DNA from: Streptomyces sp. TG1A-8
GTDB taxonomy: Bacteria > Actinomycetota > Actinomycetes > Streptomycetales > Streptomycetaceae
DNA length: 64,000 bases
Reading direction: 5' to 3'
Assembly: GCF_030499535.1 (NCBI RefSeq)
Contig: NZ_JASTLB010000001.1
Span: 1,054,001 to 1,118,000, forward strand
Shown: one piece after another, positions 8,846 to 17,917 of the stretch
How positions within the stretch are numbered: position 1 is the first letter of the stretch
Layout: every line of letters begins with the position of its first letter
The notes under the pieces: model-generated
Databases searched by the model: none
What the model was told of the DNA's origin: nothing
The model's input: only the letters and a program-made list of their open reading frames with translations
Position numbers and translations under genes: made by a program

Positions 8846-8890
8846 CGGCGGCGCGGACCCGGAGCCACCGCACCCGGGTCCGCGCCGCCG
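8846..8890. terminator. Strong bidirectional terminator
   Basis: A perfect 17-bp inverted repeat (8846-8862 and 8874-8890) with an 11-nt loop lies between the convergent esterase gene and the end of the lipid-synthase operon. It can serve both transcripts. Confidence 0.75.
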
Positions 8891-9007
8891 TTCGCTCGGC
8901 CGGGCGGCGGGCGCGGCGGGGAACGCGGGGGCGGCCCCCGCTCCGCGGCCGCGGCCGACGCGCTCCCGCCGCGCCGGGCCGCCCGCCGTCGGGGCCGGGG
9001 GCCCCGG

Positions 9008-10873
9008 TTACCGGGCCGGCTCCGCGTCCGGCCCCGGCGGCGGGTCGCTCACGGCGGGCACGAGCATCTGGGAGGCGGCGAGTTCGCGGTAGAGGGCGTC
9101 GGCGCCGACCAGGTCGTCGTGGGAGCCCGCGGCGCGGATCCTGCCGTCCTCCAGGACGACGATCTGCTCGGCGTCGGTGACCGTGGACAGGCGGTGGGCG
9201 ATCAGGACGACGGTGCAGCGGCGCGCGGCCTGGTTGACCGCCTCGCGCAGCGCCTGTTCGTTGCTGGCGTCGAGCTGGGCGGTGGCCTCGTCGAGCAGCA
9301 GCACCTCGGGTTTGCGCAGCAGCGCCCGCGCGATGGCCAGGCGTTGGCGCTCGCCGCCGGACAGGGTGACGCCGCGGTTGCCCACCTCGGTGTCCAGGCC
9401 GTCGGGCAGCCGGGCGACCAGGGAGTCGAGCCGGGTGAGGCGCAGTACCTCGGCGATCTCCTCGTCGCCGGCGTCGGTCGCGGCGTAACGGAGGTTGTCG
9501 CCGAGGGTGCCCGCCATCACCGGGGACTCCTGCTCGACGTAGGCGATGCGGCGGCGGACCTCCGCGCGGGGCAGCAGGGCGATGTCCTGGCCGCCGATCC
9601 GGATGGCGCCCGCCTGCGGCTCGTAGAAGCGCTGGAGCAGGGCGAACATCGTGGTCTTGCCGGCGCCGGAGAGGCCGACCAGGGCGGTGCGGGTGCCGCC
9701 GGGCACGGTGAGGCTGATGCCGCGCAGCGCGGGGCCGCGTCCCGGGTAGGCGAAGTGGACGGCGTCGAACTCGACCGGCGGCGGCCCGTCCGGCTGCGTG
9801 CGGGTCGCCGTGTCCGCGGCGGGCGGGGCGGCCCGCTCGGGGAGGTCCACGTCGTCCTCGGCCGGCAGTTGCCCGACCTGCTCGATGCGGACGATGGCGC
9901 CGAGGCCCTGCTGGAGCATGCCGAGGCCGCCCAGGAGCGAGGCGATCGGGCTGGCCAGGTAGAAGACGTAGAGCAGGAAGGCGATGAGCTGGGAGGCGCC
10001 GAGGTCCCCGGAGGCCACCAGGGCGCCGCCGACGCCGAGCACCGCGAGGAAGGCCGCCTGGATGGCGACGCCGGACAGGACCTGGACCAGGGCGACGTAC
10101 TTGGCGCCGGTCAGGCCCGCCTCGTAGGCCTCCTCGATGGCGGCCTCGGCGCGGGCGGTCTCGCGGGGTTCGGCACCGTTGGCCTTGACGGTGCGGGCGG
10201 CGCCCAGGGAGCGGTCCAGGGCGGCGCCGATCGCGCCCACGGAGGCCTGGGCGCGGGCGACGGCCTCGCGGATGCGGGGCAGCACCAGCCCGAGGACGGC
10301 GCCGGTGCCGAGCAGGACCGCGAGGGTGACACCGAGCAGGCCGAGGTGGACGGTGCCCATCAGGACGACGGCGCCGCAGACGGTGAGCACCCCGTTGGTG
10401 ATCATGACCAGACCCTGTGTGGCGGCGTTCTGCACCAGGGCGCTGTCGGAGGTGACGCGGGCGACCAGGTCGCCGGGGGGACGGCGGTCCAGCTCGGGGA
10501 CCTTCAGGCGGATGAGGCGGAAGACCAGGTCGCGGCGGATGGAGCGGACCACCTGTTCGGAGGTGCGCTGCTGCCACCAGGACTGCAGACCGGTCAGGAC
10601 CGCGCCCACCACCACCAGGGCGCCGAGCAGGACCAGCGGCCCGGTGACGGCGGTGCCGTCCTCCAGGGCGTCCAGCACCGACCGCGCCACCAGCGGCTGG
10701 ACGAGTCCGCAGGCACTGGCGGCGAGCACGAGCAGGAGCGAGCCGAGGAGTACGGACCGGTACGGGCGGGTCTGCCGGAGCAGTGCCCGCAGCGGGCGGC
10801 TGCCGTGGGGCGGCGACCCGCCGGGCCCGGGACCCGGCGCCTCCTGCGGTGGGGTCGGGTGGGCTGTGATCAT
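9008..10873 (-). CDS. ABC exporter half-transporter (membrane plus ATPase domains), last gene of the lipid-synthase operon
   Basis: 621 residues. Residues ~30-330 form a six-helix exporter membrane domain. The C-terminal ATPase carries Walker A GLSGAGKTT, Q-loop YVEQESPVMAGT, signature LSGGERQRLAIARAL, Walker B VLLLDEATAQLD and the switch His in IAHRLSTV. This is the MsbA/LmrA-like type that moves lipids or drugs outward as a homodimer. Position as the last gene after a glycosyltransferase suggests it exports the glycolipid made by the operon (inference). ATG 10873 has GGAG 5 bp upstream; the gene starts 26 bp after the glycosyltransferase stop. Confidence 0.92.
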   Translation of the reverse strand: MITAHPTPPQEAPGPGPGGSPPHGSRPLRALLRQTRPYRSVLLGSLLLVLAASACGLVQPLVARSVLDALEDGTAVTGPLVLLGALVVVGAVLTGLQSWWQQRTSEQVVRSIRRDLVFRLIRLKVPELDRRPPGDLVARVTSDSALVQNAATQGLVMITNGVLTVCGAVVLMGTVHLGLLGVTLAVLLGTGAVLGLVLPRIREAVARAQASVGAIGAALDRSLGAARTVKANGAEPRETARAEAAIEEAYEAGLTGAKYVALVQVLSGVAIQAAFLAVLGVGGALVASGDLGASQLIAFLLYVFYLASPIASLLGGLGMLQQGLGAIVRIEQVGQLPAEDDVDLPERAAPPAADTATRTQPDGPPPVEFDAVHFAYPGRGPALRGISLTVPGGTRTALVGLSGAGKTTMFALLQRFYEPQAGAIRIGGQDIALLPRAEVRRRIAYVEQESPVMAGTLGDNLRYAATDAGDEEIAEVLRLTRLDSLVARLPDGLDTEVGNRGVTLSGGERQRLAIARALLRKPEVLLLDEATAQLDASNEQALREAVNQAARRCTVVLIAHRLSTVTDAEQIVVLEDGRIRAAGSHDDLVGADALYRELAASQMLVPAVSDPPPGPDAEPAR

Positions 10874-10899
10874 GGGGGCTCCGGGTGTGGGGGACACGC

Positions 10900-12087
10900 T
10901 CAGCGGCCTGCGGGTGCCGCCGGGCGCGTCGCGACGAGCTGTTCGAGGTGGTCGGCGGCGGCGCGCTGGCCGCCCGCGGCGCGCAGCGACCTGCCGATGG
11001 CCGCGGCGGCGGCGCGGTGGGGGCCGGTGTCGTCCAGGACCGTGCGCAGCGCCTCGGCGAGCTTCGGCGCGTCCACCCGTCCGAAGCGCACCCGGACCCC
11101 GGCGCCCGCCTCGACCACCTGGCGGGCCACGATCGGCTGGTCGTCGCGGATCGGGGCGAGCACCAGCGGCAGTCCGTGCCAGAGGGCTTCGCAGACGGTG
11201 TTGTGGCCGCTGTGGCTGACCACCGCCCTGGCGCGGCCGAGCAGTTCGAGCTGCGGGACGTACGGGCGGACCAGGATGCCGGGCGGCGGGTCGGTGAGGT
11301 GGCCGCCGGGATCCGCGACGACGCCCTGCACCCGGTCGGCGAGCATGCCGAGCGCCCGGACGGCCTCGCCGAGGAAGCGTGCGCCGGCGTCGGTGTTGGC
11401 GGTGCCGAGCGAGACGAACACCAGGTCCCGGGAGGGGTCCAGGGCGTCCCAGGGGAAGCCGGGGTCCTGCGGCCGGTCCGCGACGACCGGGCCGACCAGG
11501 TGCACCCGCTCCCAGGGCAGGGCCGCGTCGCCGAGGAGCGCCCGGCTGGTGAAGGCGAGGACGCCGTACGGGGAGAAGCGCGGGTCGTGGGTGGCGGCCG
11601 GATCCCCGATCGCCTCCCGCAGCGCGGCCAGCCGGCCGGTCAGCCAGGCGGCCACCCTGGGCAGTTCGGCCAACGGGTCGACGAGTTCGGCCGAGGTGCT
11701 GGCCGAGGTGAAGTACGGGACGCCGAGGCGTTCGCAGACCAGGGCGCCGGCCACCGCGTGCTGGTCGCTGACGACCGCGTCCGGGCGGAAGGCGCGCACC
11801 GCGTCCGCCACGGCGGGCGCCATCGCCTCGGCGAGGGGGACGAAGAAGTCCTCCCAGAGGAAGCGGAAGGCGGCCGGTCCGGTCAGCGTCGGCGGGCGGA
11901 CCAGTTCGCCGGTCCCGGGCAGGGTGCACGGGTGGATCACGGCGGCGGGCCCGGCCACGTCGCGGATGCGGTCGGCGTGGCCGCACCACATGACCTCGTG
12001 ACCGCGCCGGGTCAGCTCGGCCGCCACCCCGACGAGCGGGTTGATGTGCCCGGTCAGCGGCGGCACGACCAGCAGGAAGCGGCTCAT
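10900..12087 (-). CDS. GT1 glycosyltransferase of the macrolide-glycosyltransferase (MGT/UGT) type
   Basis: 395 residues with the GT-B fold. The N-terminal acceptor domain begins MSRFLLVVPPLTGHINPL, where GHINP is the classical start of UGT-like enzymes; the C-terminal donor domain has VFVSLGTANTD and the nucleotide-sugar motif region VVSHSGHNTVCEALWHGLPL, followed by APIRDDQPIVA. It should transfer a sugar from an NDP-sugar to a hydroxyl or carboxyl of a small hydrophobic acceptor. Its start overlaps the hydrolase stop (ATGA), so the genes are translationally coupled. In context it likely glycosylates the lipid chain. Confidence 0.92.
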   Translation of the reverse strand: MSRFLLVVPPLTGHINPLVGVAAELTRRGHEVMWCGHADRIRDVAGPAAVIHPCTLPGTGELVRPPTLTGPAAFRFLWEDFFVPLAEAMAPAVADAVRAFRPDAVVSDQHAVAGALVCERLGVPYFTSASTSAELVDPLAELPRVAAWLTGRLAALREAIGDPAATHDPRFSPYGVLAFTSRALLGDAALPWERVHLVGPVVADRPQDPGFPWDALDPSRDLVFVSLGTANTDAGARFLGEAVRALGMLADRVQGVVADPGGHLTDPPPGILVRPYVPQLELLGRARAVVSHSGHNTVCEALWHGLPLVLAPIRDDQPIVARQVVEAGAGVRVRFGRVDAPKLAEALRTVLDDTGPHRAAAAAIGRSLRAAGGQRAAADHLEQLVATRPAAPAGR

Positions 12088-12917
12088 ACGACCGCTCCGG
12101 CCGGGGCGGTCGTCCGGCGCGCGTGGTGCTCGCGCACCCACTCCAGGACGAGGTTGCGGGTACGGCCGGGCTGTTCGACCAGGACCGAGTGGCCCTGTCC
12201 CGGGAGCACCACGGTGCGGCACTCCGCCAGCTTCGCCTCCAGCTCCGGCACCTGGGCGCTGAGCCCGGAGTCGCCGCCGAAGACGGCGAGCAGCGGGCAG
12301 CGCAGCGCGGACAGGTCGTCCTCGATGAGCCGCCCGGCCGGGACGTCCTCGGCCAGGGTGGTGGTCTCCAGGATGCGACCCGCCGTACGGGACAGGCGGG
12401 CGGTGTGCGCCCCGTAGTGCTCCCTGATCCAGTCGATGGCCTCCTGGTGGACCAGCTCGCGGCGGGCGTGCGCGAGGCCGTCGGCGATGTGGCCGGCCCA
12501 GGCGGCCACCGGCGGCTCGGACTCGATCATGGTGACGGTGGCGGTGCGCTCCGGGTGCCAGGCGGCGAACGCCGCGGCGACGGTGCCGCCGAAGGAGTTG
12601 CCCACCAGGTGCACCGGGCGCCGCTCGCCGAGGCCGTCCAGGAGCAGCGCCAGGTCCTCGACGAAGTCCTCCAGGCGGTAGCCGGTGGCGGGCCGGTCGC
12701 TGCGGCCGTGCCCGCGCAGGTCGTACATCACCGTGTCCATGCCCGCCGCGGAGAGCGCCGGGCCGAGGGTGAAGTAGTAGCTGGCGAGCGAGTCCGTGAG
12801 CAGGCCGTGCACGAGGACGACCACCGGGGGCTCGCCCTCGGGGACCGTGCCGCCGGCCGCGCCCGCGGGCAGCTGCTGCACGTGGGTGGTGAGGGCGCCG
12901 GTCGGTATCTTCGCCAT
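12084..12917 (-). CDS. Alpha/beta-hydrolase of the lipid-synthase operon
   Basis: 277 residues with the alpha/beta-hydrolase plan: oxyanion segment VVVLVHGLLTDS (HG), GMDTVMYDLRGHGRSDRP, nucleophile elbow VGNSFGG (Ser), acid in LLAVFGGDSGL and the catalytic His in GQGHSVLVEQPGR. No signal peptide, so it is cytoplasmic. In this position it may release the finished acyl chain from the carrier protein as a thioesterase, or transfer it to an acceptor; neither is shown by sequence. It follows the ACP gene by 4 bp and overlaps the glycosyltransferase start. Confidence 0.85.
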   Translation of the reverse strand: MAKIPTGALTTHVQQLPAGAAGGTVPEGEPPVVVLVHGLLTDSLASYYFTLGPALSAAGMDTVMYDLRGHGRSDRPATGYRLEDFVEDLALLLDGLGERRPVHLVGNSFGGTVAAAFAAWHPERTATVTMIESEPPVAAWAGHIADGLAHARRELVHQEAIDWIREHYGAHTARLSRTAGRILETTTLAEDVPAGRLIEDDLSALRCPLLAVFGGDSGLSAQVPELEAKLAECRTVVLPGQGHSVLVEQPGRTRNLVLEWVREHHARRTTAPAGAVV

Positions 12918-12921
12918 CCGT

Positions 12922-13245
12922 TCAGCCCTCTTCGGCGGCGCGCAGCGAGGCGGCGACGTAGTCGGCGAGCTGGCCCACGGTCAGCGCGATGATCTCGTCG
13001 AGTTCCAGGTCCGCGATGAACAGGGCGAGGTTGACGCGCTCGCCGTAGTGCTCGCGCAGGACGCCCGCGAGGGAGACCAGGTCGATGCTCTCCAGCTCCA
13101 GGTTGTCGTGGAAGAGCGTCTCGCGGCCGATCTCGGCGTCCTCCAGCCCGGCGTCGGGCAGCTCGCGCAGCATCGCGGCGATCTGCGCGAGGACGGTGCT
13201 CTCGTCGGTACCGGGGGCCGTGGTGGTGGTCGCCTCAGTGGTCAT
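12922..13245 (-). CDS. Free-standing acyl carrier protein
   Basis: 107 residues. The phosphopantetheine serine is in LELESIDLVSL, followed by the helix LREHYGERVNLALFIADLEL and the C-terminal LTVGQLADYVA, as in discrete ACPs of actinobacterial fatty-acid/polyketide operons. The first ~18 residues are a Thr-rich flexible leader. It overlaps the end of the second synthase by 11 bp. The synthase upstream already carries two ACP domains, so this third carrier may load a starter unit or hold the chain during hydrolase/glycosyltransferase steps (inference). Confidence 0.88.
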   Translation of the reverse strand: MTTEATTTTAPGTDESTVLAQIAAMLRELPDAGLEDAEIGRETLFHDNLELESIDLVSLAGVLREHYGERVNLALFIADLELDEIIALTVGQLADYVAASLRAAEEG

Positions 13246-16200
13246 GCTGGCTCTCCTGACTGACTGGCTCGGCGCCGCCCTCGGTCCAGGCGACGACGTA
13301 GTTCCGTTCGGGCAGCCCCGCCGGGGCCGCGATCCGGCTGCAGCGCACTTCGCGGACGCCGCCCGGGTGCTCCACCCGCAGCAGGTCCGGGCGGGCGGCG
13401 GTGACGCGGTAGTCCTGGGGCCGCCCGCCCAGGCCGGTGCCGCGCTCCTTAGCGACGGCTTCCTTCGCCGCCCAGAAGCGGGTGAACCACAGGTCTTCGC
13501 TCCCGCCGTCCGCGGCGACGGTGCGGGCGAGGAGCGCGCGCTCCTCGGGACCGCAGGCCGCCGCGACGGTGGCGGCGGGCCGGGCGGTGACCTCTTCGAG
13601 GTCGATGCCGCAGGGGCCGCGGCGGGCCAGCGCGACCGCCGCCTCGCCGCAGTGCGCGAGGGAGACGGTCAGGCCGGGTCCGATGTCGCGGCCGTGCACG
13701 CCGGTCACCACCGGGCGGCCGGCCGCGTCGTTGTGCAGGGCGATCTCGGCCGGGTAGATGTCGCCCTCGCCCTCCGCCCAGAGCAGGTGGCGCACCGCGT
13801 CCTTGGCGGCTATCCGGCCGAGCAGGTGGCGGCGCCTGCGGACCGGGGGCTGGCTCGCGTAGCGATCGCGTTCGGCACCGCCGAGCATGTTCCGCATGAG
13901 CAGCTCGCGGGTGGCGAGGTCGGGCCAGCGCTCGTGGACCACCGTCCAGCCCTCGGGACGCGCCTCGGAGAGTGTGTTCCGGCCGGGGAAGCGGTCCACC
14001 GCGCGGATGCCGGGGTCGGTGTCGAAGCGGCGGTCGGTCCAGCCGGTGCACTGCGCCCAGACGCGGCCCTCGTGGACGAGCTGCATGTCGGCGGTGAGGG
14101 TGCTGTCGGTGACCCCGGTGATGCGGATGTGGCAGTCCAGGGCGGTGCCGGCGGCCGGTTCGGGGCCGTGGAAGTCGATCCGGGCCATGCCGACCGGGAA
14201 GACGGTGGTGCGCTCGGTGAGGGTGCTCATGATCCAGTAGCCGAGGAGCTGGCCGACGTTGTCGAGCAGCGCGCCGGGCGGCCCGGGCGCGGTGAGCACG
14301 CCGCGCACGTGGCGCTCGCCGAGCGCGGTGAGCTCGGTGACGCCCTGGAAGCGGGGGCCGTGGAACATCCAGCGCTCGGTGTAGAGCTGTTCGGCGGTCA
14401 GGTCGGGGACGCGTTCGCCGGCCGGGTCCACCGGCCAGACGGCGGGCGGGGCCGCCGGTCCCGCGGCGAGCCGGACGACGGCTCCCGCGAAACCGGTGAG
14501 TTCGACCTCGACCCGGTCCGGGCCCGCGCGGCGCACCGCGACGGGCACCTCGGAGGCGGGCACGGCCTCGATCCACTTCTGCAGCCGCACCCGGTGCACG
14601 GCCACCGCCCGCTGTCCGGGCACCGCCCGCTCCGCGATCCGCATCAGATGGTCGATGACGGTGGTCGCGGGCACGACCGGCCACCGGTCGGCCTCGTCGG
14701 GCCAGCCGGGACGCTGCCGGAAGAAGCAGTGGTCGAGCAGGTAGGGCATCCGCTCCACGTCGATCCGCAGGGTGGCGGGCACGGGCGCGAGGGCGTCCGT
14801 GCCGCCGGGGCCGTCGTGGCCCGCCACGCCACCGGGGCCGTGGCCGGCCGCGCCGCCGGGGGCCCGCGGCGCGGCGGGCGGGGGTGGTACCGCGGGGCCT
14901 GGCTGCCCGGCGCGCGGCAGGACGCGGGGGCCGCGGCGCGCGGGGCGCGGGGCGTGCCGTATCGCCTCCAGGAGTTCCCCGGCGACCGCGGTGGTGTCGG
15001 TGAGCAGCGCGGAGAACTCCGCGGCCACCGGGTGGTGCTCGCCGGCGCGGCCGAGCAGGGCGAGCGCGTCGGCGGGGGCGGCGGCCGGGGCCGCGGGGCG
15101 CGGGGGGTGTGCCGCGCGGTCCGGCGCAGTGCGGGCCGGCGGGCCGGCGAGCAGGCCGCGCTCGGCGGCGGGGAGGGTGACCAGGGCGCCACCGAGGTCG
15201 AGCTTCATCCCGGCACGGCGCACCGGGCGGGCGGGCGGCCCCGGCCGGGCGGCCGGGGGGTCGAGCGGGGTGACGTCCGGGGCGGCGCCCTCGGTCCACA
15301 GCGCGGTTGCCACCCGGCGGAGCTGGGCGAGGCTGTCGCGGGAGGCGGAGTGGGCGGGGACCACCAGGCGGTCCCGGCCCGCGAGGGTGTCGTCGATGAG
15401 GGAGCCGAGCTGGCCCGCGCCCAGGGTGAGGAAGACCCGGAAGCCCGCCTCGTACATCTTCAGGACGAGTTCGCGGAAGCGGACCGGTTCGAGCAGGTGG
15501 CGCACGAACAGTTCGCGGACCGCGTCCGGCTCGGCGGGGAAGGGGGCGGCGGTGGTCGCCGACCACAGGGCGGTGTGCGGCGGGTGCAGGCCGTACTGCT
15601 CGGCCGCCCTGCGGATCGGGTCCAGGTAGGGGGCGAGCATCGGCGTGTGGAAGCCGGAGCGGAAGGGCAGCACCTGTGCGATGACGCCCTCCGCGCGGAA
15701 GGCGCCGACCAGTTCGGCGACGGCCTCCTCCGGGCCGCAGATCATGGACTGGTTGGGGGCGTTGTCGTGGCTGAGGACCACGTCCCCGCGGCCGGCCAGC
15801 CGCTCCAGGACCCGGTCGGCGGCGGTGCCGAGGACGGCGAAGGCCACGCCGGGCACCCGCAGCGCGTCCGGATCGAAGCCGGCCAGGAAGGCGTCCACCT
15901 CCTCCGGGGCGTGCACCCCGGCCGCCGCCATCGCGGTCCACTCCCCCACGCTGTGGCCGGCGACGGCGTCGGGCACCACGTCCAGGCGGCGCAGGGCGGT
16001 GTCGAGCAGGCGGCCCAGCTGGAAGACGGCGGCGCCGTGCCGGCCCACGTCGCCGACCTCGGCTCCCTCGCCGAAGGACCAGTCCAGGCCGAGCCGGGCG
16101 GCGAGTTCGTCCACCTTCGGGGTGAACTCGGCCTCCAGGCCGGGGAAGACGAAGGCGGTTCGCCCGCCGGCCGGGCCGAGCACCGGGCGCGGGGTGAACC

Positions 16201-17917
16201 AGACGTCGTTGCGCCCGCGCCAGGGCTCGCCCTTGGCGACCGCCTTGCGGGCCAGTTTCAGGCGGCGCGCCGTGGGGTCGACGATGCCGAGCCGCACCGG
16301 GCCCGCGGCGGGCACGCCCGTCTCGGGCAGGCCCGCGGCGAGCACGGCGCCGTCCTCGGCGGCGAGCCGGGCGGCCAGTTCCCCGGGGGTGCGGGCGGCG
16401 AGGCGCAGTACGCGTTCCGGCTCGCTGACGGTCACCCGTGGGCGGCGGGTGCGGGCCGCGGCGGGCTGTTCGAGGACCACGTGGGCGTTGATGCCGCCGA
16501 AGCCGAAGGCGTTGACGGCGGCCCGGCGCGGGGCGCCGCCCGCCACCTCGTCCCAGGGACGGGCGGTGTCCAGTGTGGTGAACCGGGTGTCCGCGAGAGC
16601 CGGGTTGGGGTCGTCGCAGTGCAGGGTGGGCGGCAGCGTCTCGTGGTGCAGGGCGAGCGCGGCCTTGATCAGACCGGCCACGCCGGCGGCCGGCATGGTG
16701 TGCCCGATCTGCGACTTCACCGAGCCGATGACCGCGCGCCGCGCGGTCGCGGGGCCGAACACCTCGGCCACCGTGGTGAGTTCCGCGCGGTCCCCGGCGG
16801 CCGTCGCGGTGCCGTGCGCCTCCAGCAGCTGCAGCGCGTCGGCGGCGCGCGGGTCGAGCCCGGCGGCCTGCCACGCCTGGCGGACGGCGCGGATCTGACC
16901 TCCCGGGTCGGGGTTGAACAGGCTCGCGGAGCGGCCGTCGCTGGCCACCCCGGTGCCACGGATCACCGCGTAGATCCGGTTGCCGTCGCGCTGGGCGTCC
17001 GCGAGCCGCTTGAGGACGACCACGCCGGTGCCCTCGCCGATCAGGACGCCGTCCGCGTCCCGGTGCAGCGGTCGGATGCGCTCGCTCGGGGAGAGGGCGC
17101 CGAGCTGGGTGAAGACGCTCCACAGGGTGAGGTCGTGGCAGTGGTGCACGCCGCCGGCGAGCATCACGTCGCAGCGCCGGGAGGTCAGTTCGCGCACCGC
17201 GTGGTCCACGGCGACCAGCGAGGAGGCGCAGGCCGCGTCCACGGTGTACGCGGGTCCGCGCAGGTCGAGCCGGTTGGCGACCCGGGAGGCGACCAGATTG
17301 GGCACCAGGCCGATCGCGGACTCCGGCTCCTCGGGCCCGAGCCGGTCGCAGAACCCGGCGCGCACCGCCTCCAGTTGTGCCTCGTCGAGCTGCGGAGCCA
17401 GCTCGCGCAGGGTCTGCACGAGCTGGTTGGCGGTGCGCACCCGCTGGTCCAGGCGGACGAGGCCGGGGGTGAGGTAGCCGCCGCGGCCGAGCACGATCCC
17501 GGCGCGCTCGCGGCGGGCGGGCAGCACCGAGTCGCCGCCCGCGTCCTGCAGGGAGCGGTGCGCCACGTCGAGCGCGATGAGCTGGTCCGGCTCGGTGGCG
17601 GGCACCGAGTTCGGCATGATCCCGAAACGGGTCGGGTCGAACTCGGCCCCGCCGTCCACGAACCCGCCGCGGCGGCAGTAGAAGCGGTCGCTGCGGCGCC
17701 CGGCGGCCGGGGCGGCCGGGTCGTAGAAGAGCGGGTCCCAGCGGTCGGCGGGCACCTCGGTGACCGAGTCCACGCCGTGCGCGATGTTGTGCCAGTAGGT
17801 GGCCAGATCGGGGGCGCCGGGCAGGAAGACCTCCATGCCGACGACGGCGACCGGCTCCGGCCGCGCCTCGGGCCCGCCGGGGGGCGCCGGGGTGGTTGCG
17901 GGCATCGTGCTCACCAT
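13235..17917 (-). CDS. PUFA-like lipid/polyketide synthase, subunit 2: KS-AT-(hotdog DH)-phosphopantetheinyl transferase
   Basis: 1560 residues. The ketosynthase (about 23-470) has Cys230 in DAACASSL, EAHGTATAAGD and KSQIGHTM (two His). The acyltransferase (about 589-860) has Ser656 in GHSVGEW and the segment GFHTPML. A Pro/Ala-rich linker follows, then a hotdog dehydratase-like region (about 1050-1330) with His1063 in LLDHCFF. The C-terminus is a phosphopantetheinyl transferase of the Sfp/AcpS type: GIDLEEV (Asp1439), then WAAKEAVAKE. This order resembles the second subunit of omega-3 PUFA and heterocyst-glycolipid-type synthases. No ACP or ketoreductase is present; these are on subunit 1. 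It overlaps the upstream stop by 7 bp (ATG 17917; GTG 17914 also possible), so both subunits are made together. Confidence 0.9.
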   Translation of the reverse strand: MVSTMPATTPAPPGGPEARPEPVAVVGMEVFLPGAPDLATYWHNIAHGVDSVTEVPADRWDPLFYDPAAPAAGRRSDRFYCRRGGFVDGGAEFDPTRFGIMPNSVPATEPDQLIALDVAHRSLQDAGGDSVLPARRERAGIVLGRGGYLTPGLVRLDQRVRTANQLVQTLRELAPQLDEAQLEAVRAGFCDRLGPEEPESAIGLVPNLVASRVANRLDLRGPAYTVDAACASSLVAVDHAVRELTSRRCDVMLAGGVHHCHDLTLWSVFTQLGALSPSERIRPLHRDADGVLIGEGTGVVVLKRLADAQRDGNRIYAVIRGTGVASDGRSASLFNPDPGGQIRAVRQAWQAAGLDPRAADALQLLEAHGTATAAGDRAELTTVAEVFGPATARRAVIGSVKSQIGHTMPAAGVAGLIKAALALHHETLPPTLHCDDPNPALADTRFTTLDTARPWDEVAGGAPRRAAVNAFGFGGINAHVVLEQPAAARTRRPRVTVSEPERVLRLAARTPGELAARLAAEDGAVLAAGLPETGVPAAGPVRLGIVDPTARRLKLARKAVAKGEPWRGRNDVWFTPRPVLGPAGGRTAFVFPGLEAEFTPKVDELAARLGLDWSFGEGAEVGDVGRHGAAVFQLGRLLDTALRRLDVVPDAVAGHSVGEWTAMAAAGVHAPEEVDAFLAGFDPDALRVPGVAFAVLGTAADRVLERLAGRGDVVLSHDNAPNQSMICGPEEAVAELVGAFRAEGVIAQVLPFRSGFHTPMLAPYLDPIRRAAEQYGLHPPHTALWSATTAAPFPAEPDAVRELFVRHLLEPVRFRELVLKMYEAGFRVFLTLGAGQLGSLIDDTLAGRDRLVVPAHSASRDSLAQLRRVATALWTEGAAPDVTPLDPPAARPGPPARPVRRAGMKLDLGGALVTLPAAERGLLAGPPARTAPDRAAHPPRPAAPAAAPADALALLGRAGEHHPVAAEFSALLTDTTAVAGELLEAIRHAPRPARRGPRVLPRAGQPGPAVPPPPAAPRAPGGAAGHGPGGVAGHDGPGGTDALAPVPATLRIDVERMPYLLDHCFFRQRPGWPDEADRWPVVPATTVIDHLMRIAERAVPGQRAVAVHRVRLQKWIEAVPASEVPVAVRRAGPDRVEVELTGFAGAVVRLAAGPAAPPAVWPVDPAGERVPDLTAEQLYTERWMFHGPRFQGVTELTALGERHVRGVLTAPGPPGALLDNVGQLLGYWIMSTLTERTTVFPVGMARIDFHGPEPAAGTALDCHIRITGVTDSTLTADMQLVHEGRVWAQCTGWTDRRFDTDPGIRAVDRFPGRNTLSEARPEGWTVVHERWPDLATRELLMRNMLGGAERDRYASQPPVRRRRHLLGRIAAKDAVRHLLWAEGEGDIYPAEIALHNDAAGRPVVTGVHGRDIGPGLTVSLAHCGEAAVALARRGPCGIDLEEVTARPAATVAAACGPEERALLARTVAADGGSEDLWFTRFWAAKEAVAKERGTGLGGRPQDYRVTAARPDLLRVEHPGGVREVRCSRIAAPAGLPERNYVVAWTEGGAEPVSQESQHDH

